Positions 30,401 to 39,774 of a stretch of 64,000 nucleotides of DNA are shown in pieces. The number at the start of each line of letters is the position of its first letter. Within the stretch, counting starts at the first letter, position 1. The position numbers were made by a program, and so were the translations under genes. The notes under the pieces were generated by a model. The model was not told the origin of the DNA. It made no database searches and worked only from the letters and a program-made list of their open reading frames with translations. The stretch is from Phytophthora colocasiae (taxonomy: Eukaryota; Oomycota; Peronosporomycetes; Peronosporales; Peronosporaceae): assembly GCA_018806915.1 (NCBI GenBank), contig JAGKQI010000100.1:1488001-1552000 (forward strand), written 5' to 3'.

Positions 30401-32166
30401 AGCTTCTTCAGGAATTCGTACACCTTGATCATCAGGTGAGGGGCAACGGACCTTGGACGTTGGGCAACAGGTTTAGCGTCTCCCACGTCCAAGTCACAGA
30501 CCACGCCCCTTGCCGGGGCAGGTGCGGCATTGCCGTCTCCCAGAAAGATTTTCCGATGATACTTCAGGATGTCCCTGAGTTTCTTCTCCATCTCCGGCGT
30601 TGTTTTCCCGGGTACTCCGACGTCAGCCTTGTCGATGTCGCATTCGGGGGTCAAATCTTCCAATTCAGGCAGCATAACCAGTTGGTCACGTAATTGAGAG
30701 AGTAGGTCTGTTCCTTTCCGTATGTAGACACCGGGTTCCAGATCCAATTCCTCATTCGTGACTCGCATGCACCGCTCGTACTCGGCTCGGAGCTTTTCCA
30801 CAGGGGTGCCTGGCATACTTTGGATTGGGATGTCCCATGAACAGTCTGTCGGATCCTCATCTCCCAAGGACAGTTTACCAGAAACACTCAGGGTGACTTC
30901 ATCCTTGACAATGTTACTCGAAATTTCAGACGTGTTTCCGGAGTCTTTCGGAGTCGTTTTCTCTGATGACAATTTCAGATCTCCGGTGTCCACAGCGGTA
31001 TCTCGGGTCTCCTCTTTTCCGGCATCCACCCAGTCATCTGTCTGCGTAGCCACATCCAAAGCGAAACGAACTCGTTTTGTTCGTGGGACCGAAGTAGGCC
31101 TCACAAACTGTACTCGAGCATTGTCCAGCCTCGGGCGCTGTAAGATCTTAGTTGGCCACGGGTATACCGGGTGATCCACACACGGAGGTTGAGGCATCAG
31201 ATCCTCCAAGTCCGCTTCGGCCTTCAGGCGTCTTTTCGTCTCTGGTGACGGAGTGTTCTCCAGGATCAAAACTTCCCAGTCACGATAGGCTGCAGAGCCT
31301 GGCCGTACAAAGCGACCATGTCGTGGGAAAAATCCATACTCCACAATCCTTGCAACGTCAGAAAATTCATTCACCCAAGTATTCTTGTCCGAGATGTTCA
31401 CCACGCGCACCGCCACAGGCCATGACCGGGCTGCATAAATCAGTTGAGTCACCCAACGGTCTCCACGTCCCGCCCACACGACTTCTCGTTGTGGGTTCGT
31501 CGGACCATAATCAATGCGAACAATAAATTCTTCACCAGGTCTCAGAAGTACAGCTTCACTTGGTCTGATGGACCTGTTCCTGCCGATATGATCACCGGGC
31601 TCCCAGCTGCACATCATCACCACGACTTCGTCTGGCATAGATACCAGTCCCTCACGAACGCTGATTCTCAGACCAGCAGCGAACATGAATCCCATTTCCA
31701 ATAGCACGTTTATACCTTCGCCGATATTCGCAACCCAGACATCAACAATGTAAACCACTCTCGGTCCGAGAGTCAGCTTGATCTCAGCACTGGTGCCAAT
31801 GTACGTCGGAACTCCTCCCATCCCAGACACCCTTGTTTGTTTATGTGACTTAAGCCTGAGTCCGAGCTTACGCGCAAAGTCGTAACTCAGGATGTTAATA
31901 GTCGCACCGGTGTCTAGGAGAATCTTGGTCCGATCATTGACAGCGCTATGCACCATAACCACATCACGCTTCGCAGGATCAGGGTAGTGATTCTCCCACC
32001 AGCCATAACATTCCCCGTCTTTCAGACGAAACTGAATTGTGTCGTCCGGAGGCGGTTCATTGTCTCTCGGAAAGTTCGGTGAACAGTCTCTCGGAAAGTC
32101 CGATGAACTGTCTCTCAGACGCGGAATTTCTGAAGACATGGCTGATTCTTGAGCTAAAGCGGTCAT
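26671..32166 (-). CDS. gypsy Pol polyprotein with one in-frame TAG
   Basis: The ATG at 32166 opens 1,650 codons to a TAG at 27214-27216. The same frame then goes on to 26671, so one nonsense change cuts off the end. Order: aspartic protease (LLDTGATIN, D85); a long linker; reverse transcriptase (about 580-850) with YIDD at 787-790 and an acidic insert of ~80 residues just before it; the standard gypsy RNase H (about 920-1015); a second, archaeal-type RNase H (D1096, E1137, D1161, D1211); the HHCC zinc region (about 1400-1450); and an integrase core with D1478, D1538 and E1574. Beyond the TAG lies the integrase C-terminal GPF-type module (HGPFRIEEM). The last ~180 codons overlap an antisense ORF. 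Confidence 0.92.
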
Positions 32167-32313
32167 GCAATGTTGATTTTTAGGTTGGGTTGTTTTCAGC
32201 TCCGGTCCTACTTACACTAGAACACATAACTCTGGGGGTGTGCCTTGCCCGGCGCGTTTCGGATCCCCATCCGACGGGCTTGCTAGTTTAACTGTTTCCC
32301 AGAGTCAGCCTCG

Positions 32314-33363
32314 TCACCCAGGAGTCTCTCCAGTAGGTGATCCGGCAGGTCCTTCAGTGTACCTTGACGGGCTAGTTTCTTGAGGGATTCCAGGGTCTTG
32401 ATGTCTTCGCATGGTCTCCCAGAGTGCACCTTGTACTCGGCACATCCTGCTCGGGTGACCTTTCTCCTGACATCTGTCACAGACAATGTCTCTCCAGCAG
32501 TTTTCTTCTGAATGGCCTGAGCGACGACACTTCTCGCAGAACTTGTTCCAGTAGTCAGGGTTATCACGACGTGTCTGCTGGAAGTCTTGACTTGTTGATC
32601 CTCGAGGAGACTGGGGCGGCGGTCGCCATCCCATGTTGTCCATGACCCGGTAGACTTCGTTTGTCAGAGTCTGAGTCCAATCAGCACCACCAGGCGCCTG
32701 AGAGGCAGCTTGTACACCAGACGAAGATTGTACACCAGACATCTCGCGATCGTGCTCTGACGACGAAGCTCTGGCATACTTCTCTTGAGTTCTGGTATCC
32801 GCATCGACATCGTCAGAGGCATCCGGGTCTGCTTCTCGGGCGACGTAAGTTTTCCCCATACGCTTTGGCTTAAACTGTCCGCGTGGGAGATTGTCCGCTC
32901 GGAAGTCCCGATGTCTGGTCGTCGTAGTATCCTGATCAGCAGTTCGCCAGACATCTTCGTCCTGTTGCAGAGCATATTCCAAGTCCGACATACTCCTGAA
33001 CTTCCGGCCTTGCAACGCGATCTTCAGACGCTCGTCCTTCAGCTTGGTGATGTACCTCAGAACGTGTTTCTCCAGGCGTCTGGAGGATTTTCTGAAGTCC
33101 ACCCCAGCTATCCCGGCGGCCGAGTTCAGGCTATAGAAGAAGTCCAACGGAGTCTCGGAACTCTTCATTTCCATCGTGAAATATCTCTCGGAGTATGATG
33201 ACCGGGCCTTGCAATAGCGCCTGCGAAACTCCGATGATAATTCCTTCCAGTCACGGGAAACACTCTTCGGAAGCTGGTTGAACCAATCTCTGGCAGACAC
33301 CGGGAGCTTCAGCTTGAGCTCTTGAATGCGGGTCTTGTTCGTCCATGCTGCCTGAGATGTCAT
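32314..33363 (-). CDS. gypsy Gag (capsid and two zinc knuckles)
   Basis: 349 residues. The first third is a Retrotrans_gag domain (WKELSSEFRRRYC, ...TPLDFFYSLNSAA). The last third has two CCHC knuckles, CEKCRRSGHSEENC and CDRCQEKGHPSRMC. The ATG at 33363 lies two bases after the stop of the upstream segment (TAAACATG), so this start may only look like one because of a small deletion. The ORF ends 148 bp before pol. It packages the element RNA. Confidence 0.8.
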   Translation of the reverse strand: MTSQAAWTNKTRIQELKLKLPVSARDWFNQLPKSVSRDWKELSSEFRRRYCKARSSYSERYFTMEMKSSETPLDFFYSLNSAAGIAGVDFRKSSRRLEKHVLRYITKLKDERLKIALQGRKFRSMSDLEYALQQDEDVWRTADQDTTTTRHRDFRADNLPRGQFKPKRMGKTYVAREADPDASDDVDADTRTQEKYARASSSEHDREMSGVQSSSGVQAASQAPGGADWTQTLTNEVYRVMDNMGWRPPPQSPRGSTSQDFQQTRRDNPDYWNKFCEKCRRSGHSEENCWRDIVCDRCQEKGHPSRMCRVQGALWETMRRHQDPGIPQETSPSRYTEGPAGSPTGETPG

Positions 33364-33365
33364 GT

Positions 33366-34457
33366 TTAGTGAACCCGTTCTCGTAATGTCGCTCGGGGAT
33401 CAAATTCTCCGATGATACTTGAGTTTATGAAGGGCCTCATAGTCAGCAAGGTCGCTCCAGCTTGTTCCTGGGAAGCAGAAGTCAGGTTGACAACCTCCGG
33501 AGGATCCAAGTCATCAGAAGACGAATTACTGGAGTCTGAGCTTGAGTCACTGGAGCTTCCACCAGGGTCTGGGTCATTCCTGCGTCTTCCTGGCCTCCGA
33601 GGAGCGTCTCGACCATCTTCAGAGCGTCTTTCACTGGGTTTCCTGTGTCCATCGCGCCTGGGAGTTGCTGGGCGCCTTCCTTCGGTCTTGATCTCGGTCA
33701 GGAGAGCCGCTTGAGCCGTCTGGGTCGTCGTAGCGGCCGCGGTGGCCGCGCCATGCCTTCCAGCCTTCGCGCGCTTGGTGTCGGTCGATCTCCGTAGGGG
33801 AAGAGGCGTATGGAAGGCCTCCGTCGTTTTAATGGGTGTAACCCTACCCCTACTGGCAACTCCTTCTGATCCCCTAACCCCAGGTGTGCAATCTCCCGTA
33901 TCCCGACTGTTCACCAGAGGTCCGGTTGCCGGTTTAGGGTCATGTTCACCGGATATCCGACTTGAAGTTGCTACTTCAGGGTGGGCGACCCCTTGAACTT
34001 GGAATAATGTTGCACGAAGGTTCCTCAATTCTGCGGCCTGGAAACGCTGCATGTTCTGGGAACTTTCCCGCTCCCTGTCGCGCTCCGACTCCACGTCGTG
34101 CACCCGCTGTCGTAAGGTCTCCATTTGCGAAATCCAGTCACGTTTCAGCTCGTCTGCCCAACGCGCACGTTCGGCTTCGGCCTCGGCTTCCCGTTGTTTC
34201 CAGCGATCTGCAAACTCGGTCTCCAGACACTGTACGTCGGAAAACTGTTCACCAGAAACTTGTTCGTCGGACACCTGTCTCTCAGACGATTTCGATTGGC
34301 ACTTGAGCTTGGGCTCTGACGCTTGACTCCGACGTTCTTCCAAGTCATCCACGCGTCTCTGGGCTTCCAGTCTGGCGCTCTCAGACTCAAGTAGTCGGTC
34401 GGTAAGTGTCTGGATCTGCTGGCGTATCAAGTTCTCGTTGTTCACGTCGACGTTCAC
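33366..34457 (-). CDS. gypsy Gag N-terminal segment (coiled coil, Arg/Asp-rich)
   Basis: 363 residues: a coiled-coil N-terminus (LTDRLLESESARLEAQRRV), a charged linker with an Asp/Ser run, then the start of a typical oomycete gypsy Gag (EFDPRATLRERV) where a TAA at 33366-33368 stops it. The Gag homology goes on two bases later in another frame (ATG at 33363). A small deletion probably broke one longer gag ORF. The N-terminal part overlaps the upstream ORF by 71 bp. Confidence 0.6.
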   Translation of the reverse strand: MNVDVNNENLIRQQIQTLTDRLLESESARLEAQRRVDDLEERRSQASEPKLKCQSKSSERQVSDEQVSGEQFSDVQCLETEFADRWKQREAEAEAERARWADELKRDWISQMETLRQRVHDVESERDRERESSQNMQRFQAAELRNLRATLFQVQGVAHPEVATSSRISGEHDPKPATGPLVNSRDTGDCTPGVRGSEGVASRGRVTPIKTTEAFHTPLPLRRSTDTKRAKAGRHGAATAAATTTQTAQAALLTEIKTEGRRPATPRRDGHRKPSERRSEDGRDAPRRPGRRRNDPDPGGSSSDSSSDSSNSSSDDLDPPEVVNLTSASQEQAGATLLTMRPFINSSIIGEFDPRATLRERVH

Positions 34458-36471
34458 GCTCCATGGATTCCAGGCGCTCTCTGGCCAGAAATTCCTTCTG
34501 CTCCTGTTCCATTCGACGCTGCCATTCCTGTTGCTGCCGCATAGCGTTCAATTCGATCTGCGCTGGGCCTGATCTCTGGGAACTTCGTGTGTGGCTTGAC
34601 GCAACGGAACTCAAGCGTCTGGAAGACACTTTCTGGCGATCCTCGCTCTTCAGACTCTGACGTCTGCTTTGGTGACTCCTCCCACGACTCGAGACGGACG
34701 ATGATGGAGCTTCCGGCGACCGGTGAACAAAATCTTGCACAGAATCTCTGGTAGACAACTGTCTTTCGGACTTCACTTCTGGAAATTTCGACTTCTCTTC
34801 CAACATCTCGAAGTCTTCAGGCTCCGACTTCACCGGCATCAGTGTTCGTGTCACGTGGATTCCCATAGACTCTCCGGCGACCATTCCTCCGGCATCAGCA
34901 CCTTGGGCGATCATCGCCAGACCTCCGACAGACAACGGCATATGTGCAGACGCCCCTCCACTCATGGACATCAGCGACGAGTCTGTGGAACTTCCACGAG
35001 AGGTCTGGAGTCCCGACGAGTGGTCATCAGACGTACGGGAGGTCCCAATAATACTTGGCACAGGCGCATCGGTCGTCAGAGAGCTACCTCGATCTTCAGA
35101 CATTGGCACGCCAGACTCCAAACGAGTGTTATCCGAGTGACTCTCGTATACCGGCAGCGAACTCAGCGACGGCGTCGACAGTGCAGATGGTGTCGACGAG
35201 ACTTGTGGGCGCGGCGGACCATGCTGCAGGCGCTTGGACTGCGGCGGTTCTCCACTGCTGGACCCGTCAGAACTATGTGTGACCCTGAGTCCGGTCACCC
35301 GGAGTCTCATGATCAGCTGTCGTCCTTGTAGGTCAGCATTCTCATCGCGTAATATACCATCAGCTTCGCCTTGACGTGCTTCGTTGCCTACCTTTGTGTC
35401 TTCTGGGAGTCGATTGACCTGTGACCTGGCGGTCACAGTGGCCCACTCAACCAGTTCTTCAGCAAGTCGGCTCTGAAGCTCCGTTGCCACACTGCGCACT
35501 TGAGGTTCGAAGATAGCAGACGCTTGGGTCTGAGACCACCTCGGTAGCAGGTTCTGGAACTCGAATCCTGCTTCATACAGCATCGTCTGAAGGACAGCGA
35601 CGCATTCAGGTGCCGTCAGAGTATTCATCGAGATCTCGACGTACGACAAGTCTTGGATTCGGCCAAAACTATGGCGCCTCAAGCAGAACTCCGATATCCA
35701 CATGTCTTCTGGAAATACTGAAGAACACCGCCACTTGATGTAGTCGCCCGTCGCTGCCGCAGCCTTCTGAAAAACATTTGCGTCGGGCTTCGCTGTTCGC
35801 CAGGCGTATTCGACGTTCGGCGGAACAATTCTTCCAGCGTCCATGTCTCTCCAGCGGCGGAACTCACGGCGTACGTACTTCAGGGCACGTTCTCCATCCA
35901 GCGAATCGGCCCTCCCAGACTCATCAGACGGTGTCTTCAGAGAATCTTCGGACTTCATCAGCATGCCATCAGACATCGGAGTGTCTTCGGACTTTGGAGT
36001 CTTCGAGACACGTTCATCAACCAGTCCGGGTTCCGTCTTCACTTCCCCCATGGACTTCCCGGAAGTCGTCGACTCAGAACACAAGTCAATGACCTCCGGG
36101 GACTCAACCACGTCGGCGCCTCCCTCAGACGCCTCATCACTACCCTCACGGGCAATGGCCACCTCGTCACCAGTTGCTTCAGCTTCGGACGGACCATCCT
36201 CAGAACCTTGTTCGCCAGACACATCGGGTGTCTCTTGGGCTTCAGGCTCCGCAGCAGGCTGGTCTTCGACCGCCGGTTCCAGGACGTTCACCTCCTCGGC
36301 TGCTTCCTTTTCACGTGCAGCCTTCCTCTTCTCGCGTGCCGCCTTCTGAACAGCATCCAAGTCGGGTTGTTCGTCAGGCGGAAGACCTTGAAGACGCTTC
36401 GACTGACGTGTCGCCATACTGCGACCACCGCGTCCCCGACGTCCTCCTCTCGTAGTTCCATGTGAAGCCAT
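34387..36471 (-). CDS. gypsy upstream ORF (N-terminal gag-side protein)
   Basis: 694 residues from the ATG at 36469-36471. The N-terminus is Arg/Gly-rich (RGGRRGRGGRS), followed by a Lys/Glu-rich helical stretch, a long acidic Ser/Thr/Pro-rich region, and a folded-looking block (about residues 225-400, with WRDMDAGRIVPP and DMWISEF). A Ser-rich linker and a Gln/Arg/Glu-rich probable coiled coil close it. Nothing here is a known enzyme. It overlaps the next ORF by 71 bp in a different frame, so the two could be joined by frameshifting or one may have been cut by mutation. It precedes Gag and is probably part of the capsid precursor or an extra protein of the element. Confidence 0.6.
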   Translation of the reverse strand: MASHGTTRGGRRGRGGRSMATRQSKRLQGLPPDEQPDLDAVQKAAREKRKAAREKEAAEEVNVLEPAVEDQPAAEPEAQETPDVSGEQGSEDGPSEAEATGDEVAIAREGSDEASEGGADVVESPEVIDLCSESTTSGKSMGEVKTEPGLVDERVSKTPKSEDTPMSDGMLMKSEDSLKTPSDESGRADSLDGERALKYVRREFRRWRDMDAGRIVPPNVEYAWRTAKPDANVFQKAAAATGDYIKWRCSSVFPEDMWISEFCLRRHSFGRIQDLSYVEISMNTLTAPECVAVLQTMLYEAGFEFQNLLPRWSQTQASAIFEPQVRSVATELQSRLAEELVEWATVTARSQVNRLPEDTKVGNEARQGEADGILRDENADLQGRQLIMRLRVTGLRVTHSSDGSSSGEPPQSKRLQHGPPRPQVSSTPSALSTPSLSSLPVYESHSDNTRLESGVPMSEDRGSSLTTDAPVPSIIGTSRTSDDHSSGLQTSRGSSTDSSLMSMSGGASAHMPLSVGGLAMIAQGADAGGMVAGESMGIHVTRTLMPVKSEPEDFEMLEEKSKFPEVKSERQLSTRDSVQDFVHRSPEAPSSSVSSRGRSHQSRRQSLKSEDRQKVSSRRLSSVASSHTRSSQRSGPAQIELNAMRQQQEWQRRMEQEQKEFLARERLESMERERRREQRELDTPADPDTYRPTT

Positions 36472-36545
36472 CTTGAATATAGACGCTTGACAGGAAACCC
36501 TCTTCTCAAACTCTCTTAGATCCGGTAATATCACGATACCAAGAT

Positions 36546-36562
36546 CCGGGGCACGCGCACCA
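36546..36562 (-). other. gypsy primer-binding site
   Basis: Two bases inside the 5' LTR the coding strand reads TGGTGCGCGTGCCCCGG, the complement of a tRNA 3' end CCGGGGCACGCGCACCA. The invariant C61 falls in the right place and the acceptor 5' strand would be GCGCGUG. I cannot name the tRNA. Confidence 0.7.
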
Positions 36563-36564
36563 GT

Positions 36565-38107
36565 TGTCGCGAAGTCGGTGCAACTTTTACCGCGGTGCAG
36601 GGGCGTACAGTGAACCTGGAAGTGTGACTACCGGTAGTAATACCAGAGTCGCACAGCAAGGTGGGCGTGTGTTACCTTGTGCTGTCCTCGTAGGTTCGTT
36701 GTCTTGGTAATGAGACCCTCGCCGGGGTCGTGAGAGTGTGTGTGAGAGTGAGGATTCCTTGCGTAGACCGTCGGATGTCCTTCTGGTCCTCACAGGAGCA
36801 CTTGGGAGTCGAACGTTTTTCCGGTGAACACTTGTGTACACCAGAGATTTCTGAAGGCAAAAGAGAAATTAATACAATGGGAAGTCCAGTAATTAGACTT
36901 CCGAGATAACCGCAATATAGAGTTCCGATATACAAATATGTAGCTGCTCTTATTCTTTCCTGGCCCTTGAGCAGTGGGCTAGTTCTCCAGGTCAACTAGG
37001 GAAATGTTCACCAGACACCTGGTCTGTCTGGTATTCCCGTAACTTTCGCGCACCACCCTCTAATATATAGAGGGAAAATAAACCAATACACTATCAGTTA
37101 TATAACAGTCTACCGAGCGTCTTGAGAGCGACTGTCTAGCTCCCAAAACCTGTCCAAACGTACAATATGAAATGGGCTACCGCTAGAGACAAGACAAACG
37201 ACCCAACTAGTAAATGGAATAGGTGGGTCCTCTCAGGTCTCTACGTTACGCTGATCTCCACCTAACGGGGCTTGATAGGTGAGAGATCACACGACTCAAA
37301 GCTTTGTCGTGGCCTTACACTTTCCAATGAACCGACGAATCGACTTTGGGGTTATAACGCGAACCATGTACTCCGGAATCATGTACATCAGAGTCGTAAT
37401 ACCAGAGTCGTGACACTTGGGTCTGATCATCAGAGTCTTGTACGTCGGAGTCTGTTCATCGGAAACTGGTAATGTCTGGAATATTGATTGTATAAGCCGG
37501 ACACATCAGACTTGTTCACCAGAATCATGTACGTCGGACTCATGTACGTCAGACTCATGTACGTCAGACTCATGTACGTCAGACTTCATGATGTGATATC
37601 AGAGTTTCCATGCGTGATACCAGAAATCCATGAGTGTTTTCAGGGTGCGGAGCACGTATGCTACAACGCACGAAGTCCAATTGGGGTATGCGCGGGGTGC
37701 GCTACGTCCGGTGCGCGATACTTGGTATTTTGTGGGTATAACTGTATTCCTTGAACCATCATCGTCACACAGGACGGCAACGGGATGAGGTCTCTCAGAG
37801 ATACATTCTTCTGAGAGACTTTCTGCCAACCTTTAGGCACTCATCGTCGGGGAATGTCCGGTGATCAGACTGAGTGTTGTTGTCTCTCGGAGTTTGTGCA
37901 CTTTTCCGAGGAACACTTCTGATCTCTTGGGCCCCTTTGCAGTACAGGTGAAGGTTAATATATATATATCTTCCACAGATCCATCATTGTCTCACGGGAC
38001 ATAACCTCGTCCCACATCTCCCTTTCTCCCACAACCCAGTGTACATCCAATCACATCACAGCGTAACGTCCATATCCACTCGGAAAATCGTAATTAGCAA
38101 CGTGTCA
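36565..38107 (-). repeat. gypsy 5' LTR
   Basis: Partner of 22324-23866. It would hold the promoter for gag-pol. Confidence 0.93.
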
Positions 38108-38413
38108 AAAGCCTCTGAAAATAAGAGACACTCTGAAGATACAGAAGTCTATCTGGTTGTGAACATTGATGGAGTAGGAGATTTCAGCGAAGCTGCACTT
38201 TCGTCCATGCAATATCTGTGGAACATGAGCAATACATATGCAAGTGGATTACGCTGCTACAGTGCGCGCCAAGTTCTTCTGAACACCCACACTTTTGCTC
38301 ATAACTCGCTCAATTTTGCGAGCTCTGCGATGCTGTTTAGATATGGTATTCTCCTAGTAGAAACACGCGTGAGGGTTGTTTTAACGTCCCACAAAGAGCA
38401 TTTTAAGAGGTAG
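38108..38413 (+). pseudogene. MULE transposase gene, 3' part beyond the gypsy insertion
   Basis: With the gypsy element and one copy of the AAAG duplication set aside, the codons at 22317-22323 join in frame to this stretch, which runs about 100 codons to a stop at 38411-38413. The text includes EDTEVYLVVNIDGVGDF. No domain is recognised in this tail. 38414-38830 shows no gene and becomes AT-rich toward its end. Confidence 0.6.
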
Positions 38414-38838
38414 CTACCATACAAGTGACCACACTTGCAAGCACGACCATTATATGTACAAAACACAAGTCAAATGAAACGAAATGATAGTTTCATTGCT
38501 GCCGCTGCAATTATGTATGAATGAAGAACAAATAACCTGATTGTGATAAAGAACTTTACTCATCAGTCTGTTAACATGAATCCAGCACGTATTTTTACAT
38601 GTAAAATACGTGGAGGAACTTTGATGACGCGACAGGAATCAAAAACAGATCACATGATGCCTGTCATGAACAGAAATAGTGTAGTCGGTAATATTCCCGT
38701 CATTTATTCTCTCCGAAATCGCGTCTGCCACATAAATTGGTTACATGGAGAAAACATGGCATACACGTGGACAATACGTACATGTCTTTAAACCTAAACC
38801 TATTCAAATTCAGAAAAACATGGGCAATATCACCTGCC

Positions 38839-38965
38839 AAAATAATACCAAATAATTATAAAATAAAATAGAGATAATTAAAAAATGTTCCAATAAATTC
38901 GAAAAATGAAAATAGTATAAAATAACATACCAATTACAAAATACTATAAAAAATCAAATCGAGAC
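38839..38965 (+). repeat. AT-rich terminal region of the second MULE (left end)
   Basis: AT-rich text with AATAAATTCGAAAAATGAAAA resembles the terminal repeat of the 632-bp element at 46357-46988, but is diverged. It probably marks the left end of the MULE whose transposase starts at 39440. Confidence 0.5.
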
Positions 38966-38969
38966 AAAA

Positions 38970-39292
38970 GACCATATGCCAAAATTTACTTGAACACGCA
39001 ATGGCCTAGTGCGAAATGGCCGGTTTGATGGCTGAATGGTCACTGGATCGATCCTTGCATTTAATTGTCCCTATGAAACTGTCCCAAGTCTCAAAGATAT
39101 GGAAGACCCTTTGCCACACGACATAGAACTGCTAACGCGACTGATTGTGTGAAGAGTGGAGCTTGATTGGTCGCCAGTACACTTCGTGCTTCGAGCCGGA
39201 CACGCAACGGTAGATCTTCGAGTGCAATAAGACTCCATAAGATGATATCGCTTCCGTGACCAGGTGTACAGAGATCAACCGCCCACTATGAG
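38970..39292 (+). repeat. MULE 5' region, direct copy of 46495-46846
   Basis: About 320 bp shared at roughly 90% identity with 46495-46846, in the same orientation, from the CGAGA(C/T)AAA block to CGCCCACTATGAGA. It lies upstream of the transposase ATG and probably holds its promoter. Confidence 0.85.
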
Positions 39293-39774
39293 ATGTAGCA
39301 GCGAGCTGAGAAAAACGCCTTTTTGTTCACTGAAAATTTAAGGCTTTTGCCATGTGTTGTTAGGATCCTCTCTGGCGTTTTCCATGCCTCCATATTCCCA
39401 GTCTTCATCTTTCAGCGCAGTAGACACGGTCAAGACAGAATGGAGAGCGATGATGACCAGTCGTGGGCGAGCTTCGTCGATAAACAGAGCTACACTAGCA
39501 AACAAGACATCGTTCAAGCCGTGATCCGATACAACAGCACCATGAATAGACCGTTTCGTGTGATTTCAAGCGACAAGAGGCGTTACAAGGCAACATGCAC
39601 GCAGGAAGGTTGCGAGTTTGTGGTGCAGTTTGCGTTTTCCCAGATTTTTCGTCCGCACACGAAGTTCACCCGGCATTTCTGTGCGCTGTATGAGACCGCC
39701 AAGGCGTCACAACGTGAAGCAACTGGGAAACAGATCGCATTGAACCCCATGGTGCGCGAGATGCTTGTAGCAAC

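Larger units (their letters stand above)
22324..38107 (-). mobile_element. Ty3/gypsy LTR retrotransposon with archaeal-type RNase H and antisense ORF
   Basis: 15,784 bp, with 1,543-bp LTRs starting TGTCGC and ending GTGTCA (22324-23866 and 36565-38107) and a 4-bp target duplication AAAG (22320-22323 and 38108-38111). Gag and pol lie on the minus strand, so the 5' LTR is the right one. The LTRs agree wherever compared. The size is three times that of a plain gypsy element because of a long gag-side ORF, spacers and a ~3.5-kb ORF on the opposite strand. The second RNase H puts it near the oomycete 'Chronos' type of element. It sits inside a MULE transposase gene. Confidence 0.93.

Noticed and set aside
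18671..38830. Terminal inverted repeats of the first MULE (AAAACATGG.CAATAT)
   Set aside because: A 16-bp match with one mismatch over such a distance may be chance; kept only as a hint in the pseudogene entry.
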